Notes: generated by a model from the letters alone, not told the origin. A stretch of 39,968 nucleotides of DNA from Anaerolineae bacterium (GCA_016929775.1 JAFGIE010000057.1:1-39968); one strand, 5' to 3'. Shown: positions 15,792 through 23,062, numbered from the stretch's first letter. Translations and numbers: made by a program.

Positions 15792-17861
15792 CTACGAGAC
15801 GTTGTGCTTGTAGAGCCCACGGTAGTCGATCGGCCCGACGGCATAGAAAAAGCGGACCTTGACCGGCATGACGTCGTTAGAGAACATCAGACCGGCGCGC
15901 GGATCGGCGACGGAGTAGATCTCGGGCGTCTCGCCAAAGCGGAAGCCCAGGCCGATCGACGGATAGAGCCGCGGATCGGCGACCGCTGCCCAGTTGTTGG
16001 CGTCAGTCCACAGGTCGACCACGATCACGCGCTCGCGCGCGGCGCGCAGGCGCATGTCGTGCGTGTCGCCCTCCGCCTCGGGGTTGATGTTATAGTTGGC
16101 AGAGCCCGCCATGTGCTCGGTGGCGATGACCTGGATCGCGGTGAATTCGAGGTCGGGCGGGACGAGCAGGAAGCGCGGCGCGGTGAGGGCGCCCAGCCGC
16201 TCGCCGCTGTTGTGCTCGGTGAGCTTGCGCATGGCGATCCGCGTGGACTCCCAGCTCGAGGTCGAGAGCGCCGACGTGCCCAGGTTGCCGTTCGAGGCGT
16301 GGAACAGGGCGCGCGTGTTGGCGTCGTCATAGTAGATGCTGGGCCCGACGCCGCTGTTGCTGGTAAAGATGTCGGAGACGCTCTTGCTCAGCGTGAGCCA
16401 GGCAGCCTGTGCGAGCGCCCGGGGTGCAGCCTGGATCTTGCGCGTGTCGTCCTTGTCGATCGCCTCGAGGGTCAGCCCCAGGTAACCGCCTTTCTTGACA
16501 AAGGAGTCGCGCTGTCCGAGGTCATCCCAGGTCAGCTCGGTGTAGGCTGCCCCTTCGGCGACCGTGGGCAGCTCGCCCACGCCGCCCAGCGTGATCCACC
16601 GTACCTGCTGCAGGCTGGCAAAGTTCTCGACGGTGACGATCGGGCGCCACCACTGCGGGTACTCGGCGAACGTGATCATGACGCGCTTGTTGAGCACGTT
16701 GGCGACGATCTGTGCCATGGTAGAGCTGGTCACGTTGGCGAGGTAGACGTTCTCCGGCTGGTAGATGCCGCTCATCTCATAGTCGCCGGACAGGATCGTG
16801 TAGAGCTCGCGGATGCCGGAGAGTGGGCGGACGCCCCGCTCGGGGCGGACGCCGGCGAGCAGGGCGCGCGTGGCTTCGGCGATCTGCTCCAGGCTGGTCG
16901 TCGTCGACCGGATGGCGCGCGGCGGGTTGCCCATGTCCGCGATGGTCTCGCGTTCTGTGGCCTGCGCGGAGGCCTGCTCGAGGCGATCGAGGCGCGCGGC
17001 GATGCCGGTGAGCGCGTTGCTGATCTGCGCGAGGGTCGCCTCTTGGGGCGGTTCGCCAACCGCCGTTGCGGGGCTTGTGACGGGTACCCCCTCGCTGTAC
17101 GAGGGATCTGCGATGGTTTGTGGCTGGGGCGGTTCGCGAACCGCCCCTACGGGGTCGGCCAATTGTTCGAGCGCCATTTCTGGACCTCCTTGGATGTCTG
17201 CCCCCTGGCTGCGCAGGGAGTCTCCGAGGGCTGGGCCCCCGGCGGATAGAGAGAGCTGGGCGGCGCTGCGCTCAGCCATGCGCGACAGGGCTGCGCAAAC
17301 GTAGCCGCGCGCACCTGCGGCATACACGTGATCGACGCTGTCCACCTGGTTGATCTCGTCGGTGATGTGGAGCCCGATCTCCTCGTCCAGGTGGGATACA
17401 TGCCAGAGCACAGCCGAGAGCCCGATCGGCGGGGTGGGTTTGCCTGCGGCGCGGTCCTCCAGGATCTGGTCGTACAGCGCGCCGATGGCGGCGCCGGGCG
17501 AACGGGGATCCTCGTCGTACAGCCGGAGCAAGCCCGCAACGCCCCGCTCTCGCTCGTCCCACTCGGGATCGGTGCAGATGCCGACCAGGTTCCGGACCGA
17601 GGGCTCTTGTCGCCAGCCAAAGCCGAATAGCTCGGGATGGCCGAGATAGGATGGCGCGCCCTCGAACACCGCGACCGCCGCCTGCAGGGGCTCGGCGGGG
17701 ATGAGCCAGTTGGAAGGCTGCCCGTTGACGGTCTGGACGCGCCCAGCGCCGATGTAGAGGCAACGGTAGATGCGGTGTCCGTCGAGCGTATCGCGATCCT
17801 GTGGCGCGAGGATCAGGCGCCCGGTGATGCCCCTTCCTGTCGGGCGATGGTTGACGTTCAT
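15792..17861 (-). CDS. Fused prohead protease - scaffold - major capsid protein
   Basis: A 689-aa protein starting at ATG 17861 behind AAAGGAGGG. Residues ~1-200 look like a phage maturation protease: FEGAPSYLGHPE places a histidine at 75, and PPIGLSAVLW places a serine at 149, the expected catalytic pair of herpesvirus-type prohead proteases. Residues ~205-275 are a disordered linker. Residues ~275-340 are helical and coiled-coil-like (SNALTGIAARLDRLEQASAQATERE), as expected of a scaffolding delta domain. Residues ~350-689 resemble a Mu gpT-like major capsid protein (MITFAEYPQWWRPIVTVENFASLQQVRWITLGGVGEL; DLWTDANNWAAVADPRLYPSIGLGF). These parts are usually separate genes. A strong internal start (17177) could also yield the scaffold-capsid part alone. 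Confidence 0.85.
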   Translation of the reverse strand: MNVNHRPTGRGITGRLILAPQDRDTLDGHRIYRCLYIGAGRVQTVNGQPSNWLIPAEPLQAAVAVFEGAPSYLGHPELFGFGWRQEPSVRNLVGICTDPEWDERERGVAGLLRLYDEDPRSPGAAIGALYDQILEDRAAGKPTPPIGLSAVLWHVSHLDEEIGLHITDEINQVDSVDHVYAAGARGYVCAALSRMAERSAAQLSLSAGGPALGDSLRSQGADIQGGPEMALEQLADPVGAVREPPQPQTIADPSYSEGVPVTSPATAVGEPPQEATLAQISNALTGIAARLDRLEQASAQATERETIADMGNPPRAIRSTTTSLEQIAEATRALLAGVRPERGVRPLSGIRELYTILSGDYEMSGIYQPENVYLANVTSSTMAQIVANVLNKRVMITFAEYPQWWRPIVTVENFASLQQVRWITLGGVGELPTVAEGAAYTELTWDDLGQRDSFVKKGGYLGLTLEAIDKDDTRKIQAAPRALAQAAWLTLSKSVSDIFTSNSGVGPSIYYDDANTRALFHASNGNLGTSALSTSSWESTRIAMRKLTEHNSGERLGALTAPRFLLVPPDLEFTAIQVIATEHMAGSANYNINPEAEGDTHDMRLRAARERVIVVDLWTDANNWAAVADPRLYPSIGLGFRFGETPEIYSVADPRAGLMFSNDVMPVKVRFFYAVGPIDYRGLYKHNVS
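17047..17147. repeat. Palindromic elements embedded in frame in the capsid gene linker
   Basis: A perfect palindrome with core GCGGTTCGCGAACCGC and GGGG/CCCC flanks lies at 17126-17147. A near copy, GGCGGTTCGCCAACCGCC, lies at 17047-17064. They encode the linker segments PVGAVREPPQ and TAVGEPPQE of the protease-capsid fusion. The same core is intergenic at 11788-11803. Confidence 0.75.
17175..17189 (-). promoter_or_regulatory. Internal Shine-Dalgarno and ATG within the protease-capsid ORF
   Basis: Read on the minus strand, AAGGAGGT is followed by a 7-nt gap and an in-frame ATG at 17177-17175 (Met229, MALEQLADPVG). This is one of the best ribosome-binding sites in the operon. It would start a 461-aa scaffold-plus-capsid protein without the protease. 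Confidence 0.7.
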
Positions 17862-17883
17862 GTGTGGGTATTCCCTCCTTTCG

Positions 17884-19392
17884 TCAGCGTGCTATATGAT
17901 CTTGTTCCTGTTCCTGTGCTGCGGCGTTGGCGAGGATCGCGGCGATCCGTTCCTCGCTCAGTGGCTCGCCCGCGAACTTGAAGGCGAGTGCGGCGGCGGT
18001 GGCGTCGTCGATCCAGTGGTGCGCCGCCATCTCGGCGAGGGCCCTGACCACGAGGTGGGCGGAGCGGGCGAGCGACTCGTTGTCGGCGCGCGCGACCTCG
18101 GTGATGGACGGGACGATCTGCAGGTCGCCGTCGGCGGGCCATGGGGCGAAGCCCAGCGCGCAGTAGCGGCGGTAGGCGGCGCTGACCAGCTCGCAGAGTG
18201 CGTCGACGACATTCTGCTGCCGCTCGGCATAGTAGCGCGCGGTCGGCTCGCCCATCTCCTTTGCGGTCGCATAGTTGATCGTGTCGCCCTCGCCCAGGTA
18301 GTGCAGGCCCACGTTGGCGGCGGTGGCGTTGGCGAGTCGGAGCGCGTGTCCGTCTGCCGCGGCGTCGTCTGCGTCGAGGCTGAGCGAGTGCATCGCGATC
18401 GCCTCGCCTGCGCCGTGGACATAGATCCCGGCTTCGAGCGGGTTGTGCCGGCTGAGCTGCTGCCGCTTCTGCTCGACCATCGCGTCATCGGCGATCTGGA
18501 TGTCCATGATGCCCTGCCGGGTACGGACGCGGTTCATGCGCACCCGGTCTTGGAGCCACGCGGTGTAGCGCTTGGCCCACGGGAGGAGCGGGCCCAGATC
18601 GCCCTCGCCGCGCGTGCAGCCGATCTCGCGGTTGATGCACAGGTGCAGCATGAGCGGTCTCCAGCCCCTCGCAGGCTCGAGGTGCGCCGCGTCTGCCCCA
18701 CCGTCGGAACGCTTCGCGGCGTCCTCCGCGCCCATACGTCCGGGCTCGAACGCGAGCGGGTGCCCGATGCCGGTCCACCACTTCAGATCGGCGCTGTGCG
18801 TCTGCCTCTCGCCATACTCGATCTCGAGCTCGTAGTCGTTGGGCGCGGTCCTGATCTCGCGGATCTGGGCGGCGGGCACAAAGCGGACGTAAGACATCCC
18901 GTCGATGCAGTTGGTGTGCAGCGTCGCAAAGACCTCCCCCGCGCGGATCAGCTCGTTGACCATCGGCGCGAGGCGTTGGTCGATGCGGTTTTCGGGGTGA
19001 TGCCAGAAGCGATCGATGTAGGCGGCGACGTCGGGGTCTCGGCTGCCGATGGTGATGCCGTTGCCGATGATGTACGATCGGGCGAGGGTGACGATCCGGC
19101 GGACGAGAAAGTTCTTTCGCCAGGCTTCGAAGGCGTCGTCGAGGTCGTCGGCGCGCTCGGACCAGGGGCGGTCGCTGGGCCCGGGCTGCGTGTGGCTCTC
19201 CCAGCCTGCAGCGTCGTCGACCCGCGCCGAGATCGCGGCGAGGCGGTCGTGGACGAGATGCTCGACAGTGGGCGCCAAGAGACGTGCTGCGATGCGGCTC
19301 CCCAAAGCGGGGCGTGCCGTGCGGCGCCTCGAAACTTGGCGCCCCTCGTCCCTCGGGGTGCTCGGCGATGCGATGCGATCCAACCAGCTCAT
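17884..19392 (-). CDS. Phage portal protein
   Basis: A 502-aa protein starting at ATG 19392 behind AAGGAG. The portal forms the dodecameric vertex ring through which DNA enters the capsid. Typical portal features are present: an N-terminal helical stretch, then FEAWRKNFLVRRIVTLARSYIIGNGITIGSRDPDVAAYIDRFWHHPENRIDQRLAPMVNELIRAGEVFATLHTN, the YVRFVPAAQIREIRTAPNDYELEIEY clip/wing strands, and the long stem region EGDTINYATAKEMGEPTARYYAERQQNVVDALCELVSAAYRRYC. Length fits the family. The N-terminal ~30 residues (SPSTPRDEGRQVSRRRTARP) are encoded by a hairpin-rich repeat-like segment at about 19300-19375 and may be dispensable. The gene lies between TerL and the capsid, the canonical position. Confidence 0.88.
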   Translation of the reverse strand: MSWLDRIASPSTPRDEGRQVSRRRTARPALGSRIAARLLAPTVEHLVHDRLAAISARVDDAAGWESHTQPGPSDRPWSERADDLDDAFEAWRKNFLVRRIVTLARSYIIGNGITIGSRDPDVAAYIDRFWHHPENRIDQRLAPMVNELIRAGEVFATLHTNCIDGMSYVRFVPAAQIREIRTAPNDYELEIEYGERQTHSADLKWWTGIGHPLAFEPGRMGAEDAAKRSDGGADAAHLEPARGWRPLMLHLCINREIGCTRGEGDLGPLLPWAKRYTAWLQDRVRMNRVRTRQGIMDIQIADDAMVEQKRQQLSRHNPLEAGIYVHGAGEAIAMHSLSLDADDAAADGHALRLANATAANVGLHYLGEGDTINYATAKEMGEPTARYYAERQQNVVDALCELVSAAYRRYCALGFAPWPADGDLQIVPSITEVARADNESLARSAHLVVRALAEMAAHHWIDDATAAALAFKFAGEPLSEERIAAILANAAAQEQEQDHIAR

Positions 19393-19458
19393 GGCGTGGC
19401 TCCTTGCTGTCGAACCAGGTCCCTCTGCGTTGCCCGGGACGCTCTACGGCGACGCAAC

Positions 19459-20970
19459 CTACCACCCGCCTCTGTCGATCTCGGCGATCTCGTCGAGGCG
19501 GTCGACGGTCGCGCTCTTGCCGGTGACGGGCCATGCATAGTCGTCGAGGAGGGCGCACATCGCCGCGGAGACGATCAGGTCGTCGTGTCCGTGTGCGATG
19601 ACGCCGTCGTAGGCGGGCGTGTCCCACACGCCCCACGAGATGCTGTGTGCGGGCCCTGGGCGGACCCGGTATTGGCAGCGCTCGACCTCGTACCAGAACT
19701 GACGGGTGACCGGGGCGTCGTCGTCCGCGTAATCGCGGTAGCGCCCGGTCTCCACCACGCCGACGAACGACCATCCGAGATCGCTCTTGAGCTTGGACGA
19801 GAAGACGATCGGCACGACCCGCTCGCCGAGCGCCTTGGCGAGGAACGAGGCAAGCCCTGCGCCGATGCCGGTTGCGTCGACCAAGACCCACACGGCGTGC
19901 CAGTGACGGGTGAGGGCGAGGATGCGTTGCTGCAGAGAGGTGTGCCTGACGCCGATCCACGCTTGGCGATCGGCGACACGGTAGCGGGGCAGCCCGCCGG
20001 AGGCCAGATCGACGTCGACGACGGTCAGGGCGGTCGCGTCGCGTCGCGGGTTCTCGAGCAGGACCCGAGAGAGGACGTCGCCTTCTGCCTCGTCTTCTCC
20101 GCCCACGTCGACGAGGAGGCAGTAGCGGTGCCCGGGGATGGGCTCCGTATGCCGGGCGTGGTCGCCGCGCATCAGAGCCCGGCGCTGCCGGTCAAAGAGC
20201 CCGCCTGCGCTGTCGATCGTCTCAAGGTAGTACTGCGTCCGGATCAGGGGGTGGTTGCGTCCCAGCTTGGCGACGCGCGCCTTGACGTGTGCCGCGTAGG
20301 CGGGCAGGACGGCGCCGACCTGCTCGGCGTCGTAGGTGTAGACCCGCCTGCAGCCGTCGGCGCGCTCGCGCTCCCGCAGGTGCGCGATGGTCACCGCGAG
20401 CAGGGTGTCGGACGTCCACGCCGTGCCATAGAACACGCGCGTGGCGTTGGTGCTGGCGGTCATCGGCTCGAAATCCTTGTCCCACTTGGCCTCTTGGACG
20501 TCCTGAGCCTCGTCGCATTCGAGGAGCACCGACGCGGTGCCGCCGACGACCGAGGCGTGTGGCTCGGCGGAGAAAAAGAAGGCGCGCGCCTTGCCGAGCT
20601 GGACGATATAGCCCTCCCTCCTCCGGTACTGCCCCTGGCTCCACGGGTTCTGGAGGCGATCGCAGAGCCGCAGGATCGAGTTGATCGTCTGCGGCTTGAA
20701 GGTCGGGCTGGCTTTGACCAATCCTCCGCCACGCCGCTGGTAGAGATTGAGCAGGTAGGCTTCGATCTGGGCGCTGAGCTCGTTCTTGCCCGCCTGTCGG
20801 CACATCATGACGGCGAACTGCAGGCCTTGCCCGTCGATCACGGATCGCAGGATCGCGCGTGCGGGCTCGAGCTGGTAGGGGCGGAGCGGGACCCGGGTGA
20901 CCAGCCGCGAGAAGACGTCGATCTGGGTCAGCCACTGGGCGATGCCCGAGGCGAGGCGTTCGCGATCCAC
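19459..20970 (-). CDS. terL: Terminase large subunit (packaging ATPase and nuclease)
   Basis: A 503-aa protein starting at GTG 20970, 1 nt after the stop of the preceding gene, with GAGG upstream. Residues 57-64 (CRQAGKNE) are the terminase-type Walker A, and residues 148-157 (VLLECDEAQD) are the Walker B with adjacent acidic residue. The C-terminal RNase H-like nuclease shows the expected acidic residues at LLVDVGGED (Asp288), VLVDATGIG (Asp365) and HGHDDLIVSAA (Asp463/464). All catalytic positions look intact, so the motor may be functional. It cuts concatemeric DNA and pumps it into the prohead through the portal encoded next. Headful versus site-specific packaging cannot be told from this reading. 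Confidence 0.93.
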   Translation of the reverse strand: MDRERLASGIAQWLTQIDVFSRLVTRVPLRPYQLEPARAILRSVIDGQGLQFAVMMCRQAGKNELSAQIEAYLLNLYQRRGGGLVKASPTFKPQTINSILRLCDRLQNPWSQGQYRRREGYIVQLGKARAFFFSAEPHASVVGGTASVLLECDEAQDVQEAKWDKDFEPMTASTNATRVFYGTAWTSDTLLAVTIAHLRERERADGCRRVYTYDAEQVGAVLPAYAAHVKARVAKLGRNHPLIRTQYYLETIDSAGGLFDRQRRALMRGDHARHTEPIPGHRYCLLVDVGGEDEAEGDVLSRVLLENPRRDATALTVVDVDLASGGLPRYRVADRQAWIGVRHTSLQQRILALTRHWHAVWVLVDATGIGAGLASFLAKALGERVVPIVFSSKLKSDLGWSFVGVVETGRYRDYADDDAPVTRQFWYEVERCQYRVRPGPAHSISWGVWDTPAYDGVIAHGHDDLIVSAAMCALLDDYAWPVTGKSATVDRLDEIAEIDRGGW

Positions 20971-20971
20971 G

Positions 20972-21424
20972 TTACACCTCGATGCCCAGGATCTCGCCGG
21001 CGAGATCGAGCGCTTCGTCCATCGCCTCTGCCAGATCGGCGTTCTGCCCCGCCTGCAGCTGCTGCTGATCGCGCGCGAGCCTTCCAAGTCGGCTGGTGAG
21101 CTGCCCGTGCAGGGCGAGCAGCCGTGTGTAGTCCTGGAGCGTGATGTCGGGATCGTCCGGCGAGATACGGTCGATGTAGGCGGACAGCCGCGCGATGCGC
21201 CGGTCGAGGTCGGCGATGCGGGTCTCGAGATCGACGCCGCGATCGGGCGGATCGCTGCACGCGCAGTGCGCCTCCGCGCTGCCGGCGTCGAGCACGCGCG
21301 GCGGAGGCGCGCTCCCGCCATGCGCGGCGCAGCGCGGCGGGTCACTGCCCTGGACCGCCCAGGCGCGGCATGGCTGACCTCGGCGCGTCGTTGCCGTACA
21401 CCGGATCGGGCGCCTCTGGGTCAC
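20972..21424 (-). CDS. Putative terminase small subunit / zinc-binding HGG protein
   Basis: A 150-aa protein with GTG start at 21424, chosen because GAGGAGG lies 9 nt upstream; this start overlaps the stop of the preceding ORF (GTGA). The N-terminus has a C-x9-10-C ... C-x2-H-G-G pattern (RCTATTRRGQPCRAWAVQGSDPPRCAAHGG), a small zinc-finger-like motif often found in proteins next to phage terminases. Residues ~50-150 are mostly helical with a heptad-like pattern (LETRIADLDRRIARLSAYIDRI ... LLALHGQLTSRLGRLARDQQQLQ), suitable for oligomerisation. DNA recognition for packaging is inferred from this and from its place one nucleotide ahead of terL. Confidence 0.65.
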   Translation of the reverse strand: MTQRRPIRCTATTRRGQPCRAWAVQGSDPPRCAAHGGSAPPPRVLDAGSAEAHCACSDPPDRGVDLETRIADLDRRIARLSAYIDRISPDDPDITLQDYTRLLALHGQLTSRLGRLARDQQQLQAGQNADLAEAMDEALDLAGEILGIEV

Positions 21425-21672
21425 GGCGTCTTGCCTCCTCGGCACGTCGTGCGTCCTCGCGCTGGCGCCCCGACTTCCTGAGGGAGAGAGGGTTGCGCGA
21501 GCACAGGGCCTGGCGAATCGTGCGCCCGTCCGCAGGTGTGCGCGCGCACGGACGTGGGCGCCGTATGGTCGCCGGCACTCGCTCCCGCGATCGGCGTACG
21601 TTGGCCTCCGCGCCAGGCAAAGACCAACCTGCGGGCACCGAGGAAGCAGATCCGGTAGAGCAGGGCTTGCAT
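21421..21672 (-). CDS. Small ORF at the head of the phage-like operon
   Basis: An 83-aa reading frame from ATG 21672, with GAGAGGAG 7 nt upstream. Its stop overlaps the GTG of the next gene (GTGA), which argues that it is translated. The product (MQALLYRICFLGARRLVFAW, then Gly/Pro/Thr/Arg-rich) resembles no known family. A competing frame (GTG 21638 to stop 21342, 98 aa) also covers the region and has a plausible helical stretch (SLRKSGRQREDARRAEEARRR), so the true gene may be frameshifted or lie in that frame. An ATG at 21738 would sit right at the predicted transcription start and is less likely. Confidence 0.35.
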   Translation of the reverse strand: MQALLYRICFLGARRLVFAWRGGQRTPIAGASAGDHTAPTSVRAHTCGRAHDSPGPVLAQPSLPQEVGAPARGRTTCRGGKTP

Positions 21673-21693
21673 GCGAATGCTCCTCTCTGGGTC

Positions 21694-21718
21694 GCGTTCT
21701 AAAAGTTTTCTAGAACGC
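21694..21718. promoter_or_regulatory. Second inverted repeat downstream of the operon promoter
   Basis: GCGTTCTA (21694-21701), 9 nt, and TAGAACGC (21711-21718) form perfect 8-bp arms. The half-sites GTTCTA and TAGAAC are the same as in the LexA-type box at 21749-21764 but in the opposite arrangement. It may be an additional operator or a leader RNA hairpin. Confidence 0.5.
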
Positions 21719-21742
21719 TTTTCCTCATCGACCTTCATGTAT

Positions 21743-21771
21743 ATTATATAGAACAAATGTTCTACTGTCAA
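21743..21771 (-). promoter_or_regulatory. Consensus promoter with a LexA-type SOS box in its spacer
   Basis: On the minus strand TTGACA (21771-21766), exactly 17 nt, and TATAAT (21748-21743): both hexamers are perfect. The spacer is occupied by the inverted repeat TAGAAC-N4-GTTCTA (21749-21764), which contains GAAC-N4-GTTC, the LexA box type of Firmicutes and Actinobacteria. LexA bound there would block RNA polymerase. The promoter points into the phage-like operon. The surrounding ~100 bp is much more AT-rich than the rest of the window. Confidence 0.8.
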
Positions 21772-21829
21772 GGGGGTCAGTGGCCTCTAATGGAAAAGTC
21801 GTGCAGAAACTCGTGGGGAAATGTGGAAA

Positions 21830-21859
21830 GGAAAGCAAAGGGCGCGTCGTGCGACGCGC
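21830..21859 (-). terminator. Rho-independent-type terminator of the cluster ending at 21865
   Basis: The stem GCGCGTCG/CGACGCGC (21842-21849 and 21852-21859), read on the minus strand, is followed by CCTTTGCTTTCC. It lies just beyond the stop of the pyruvate-kinase-C-like gene and separates that cluster from the SOS-type promoter. Confidence 0.65.
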
Positions 21860-21864
21860 GCCAC

Positions 21865-22434
21865 TCAGCCTCGCGGCTTGCAGATCACCTCTAGGATCCG
21901 GGTGTCGTAGAACGTGTGCGTGTTGCTGGCGCGAAGCACGATCGCCGTATCCGCGCCCCGCCCGCTCCCGCCGATCGCGATCGCTTCCTCGCCCGCTCGG
22001 ATCAGCCCGGCATCCGCCGCCATGCACGCGATCTCGCACCCGACCTTGAGCCCCTGGCTCAGCAGGCGCAGGACGTGGGCGATCACCTCGTCGACCTGGA
22101 TCGCGCCAAAGCGCTTGTTGACCGCGCGCCCCAGCATGCCGAATGCGTGACCTGCGTGCAGGATCTGCCCCCCGCCCGCCTCGATCGCCGCGCGGTGTTC
22201 GGCCTGCATCGCCACCTGGTTTGGCGTGCGAAAGCCAAAGACGCCCGCCACGACGACGACGTTGTAACCGGCAAAGACCTGCACTGCCCGCGCTCCGGTC
22301 TCGCCCGTGTAAGAGGCAACCACCACGTCGCGGATCCCGAGCGCCTCGGCACGCTGGCGCGCCAGCTGCAGCGTCGCGTCCGTGCGCGCTGGGCCACCCT
22401 GCTCAAAGTACACGACCCTCGTCTCCTGGTCCAT
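21865..22434 (-). CDS. Pyruvate kinase C-terminal (alpha/beta) domain-like protein
   Basis: A 189-aa protein starting at ATG 22434 behind GGAGGAG. It resembles the stand-alone C-terminal alpha/beta domain of pyruvate kinase found in archaea and some bacteria: ARTDATLQLARQRAEALGIRDVVVASYTGETGARAVQVF corresponds to the PK_C strand-helix region and its allosteric effector site. The C-terminal half (KVGCEIACMAADAGLIRAGEEAIAIGGSGRGADTAIVLRASNTHTFYDTRILEVICKPRG) is characteristic of this small family. There is no catalytic barrel, so it is not a pyruvate kinase; the ligand is unknown, perhaps a phosphorylated metabolite or nucleotide. It is the last gene of a tightly spaced cluster and is followed by a terminator. 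Confidence 0.75.
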   Translation of the reverse strand: MDQETRVVYFEQGGPARTDATLQLARQRAEALGIRDVVVASYTGETGARAVQVFAGYNVVVVAGVFGFRTPNQVAMQAEHRAAIEAGGGQILHAGHAFGMLGRAVNKRFGAIQVDEVIAHVLRLLSQGLKVGCEIACMAADAGLIRAGEEAIAIGGSGRGADTAIVLRASNTHTFYDTRILEVICKPRG

Positions 22435-22453
22435 GCTCAGCCCTTCTCCTCCC

Positions 22454-23062
22454 TCACGCGGGCAGCGTCCCGACGACGACGTGCACGCAGCCCCAAGGCC
22501 CGGCGTCCCGCCGCGCGACCTGCAGCCCCCGTGCGGACATGTAGGGGCGTTCATCGCGCATATAGTCGCCCATCGCCGACCACAGCGCCGCCAGCAACCG
22601 CGCGGCGCGGTTGCCGTCCATCGCTTCTCCCGCGTCGACGACGATCACGCGCCCGCCGGGACGCGTGACGCGCGCCATCTCGTCGATCGCGCGCGCCGCA
22701 TCGGGAATCGCGCTCAGGGCAAAGGTCGAGATCACGGCGTCGAACGCGCGCGCGGGCCACGGGAGCGCGCCGGCGTCGCCCACGCACAACACCGGCGTGC
22801 GCCCGTCTGCCACGAGGCGCCGGCGTGTGAGGCGCGCCATCCCCGGCGCCCGGTCCAGCCCCGCCATCGCATAGCGCTCCACAAGCTCGACGTGCAGCCG
22901 CCCGCTCCCGTAGCCGATCTCGAGTATGCGCGCCGGCGGCGGCGGCAGGTGCGGTAGCGCGATCTGCCGCAACCGGTGCGTGGTCCCCCCGGTCAACCAA
23001 TCCACGGCGTCGTACCACCGCGCCAGGCGATCGTACACGAGGTCCCAGAATCCGCGCTGCAT
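22454..23062 (-). CDS. Class I SAM-dependent methyltransferase
   Basis: A 202-aa protein starting at ATG 23062. SAM-binding motif I is ARILEIGYGSGRL (near residues 42-54), the acidic strand-2 end is AGLDRAPGMARL, motif II is VLCVGDAGALPWPARAFDAVISTFALSAIPD, and motif III is RPGGRVIVVDAGEAM. The fold is the UbiE/COQ5-like small-molecule methyltransferase type. The N-terminus FWDLVYDRLARWYDAVDWLTGGTTHRLRQ is typical of this group. The substrate is unknown; lipids, quinones or other small molecules are all possible. The start is 7 nt after the Mut7-C gene stop, and the PK_C-like gene follows after 19 nt, so it is part of the same transcript. Confidence 0.85.
   Translation of the reverse strand: MQRGFWDLVYDRLARWYDAVDWLTGGTTHRLRQIALPHLPPPPARILEIGYGSGRLHVELVERYAMAGLDRAPGMARLTRRRLVADGRTPVLCVGDAGALPWPARAFDAVISTFALSAIPDAARAIDEMARVTRPGGRVIVVDAGEAMDGNRAARLLAALWSAMGDYMRDERPYMSARGLQVARRDAGPWGCVHVVVGTLPA

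Noticed and set aside
15792..17861. Encapsulin nanocompartment shell
   Set aside because: The gene is accompanied by portal and both terminase-like genes and has a protease domain, which fits DNA packaging rather than an encapsulin.
17770..21099. An 1109-codon open frame on the plus strand opposite portal and terminase
   Set aside because: It is an antisense shadow of TerL and portal, both of which have conserved motifs and proper starts.
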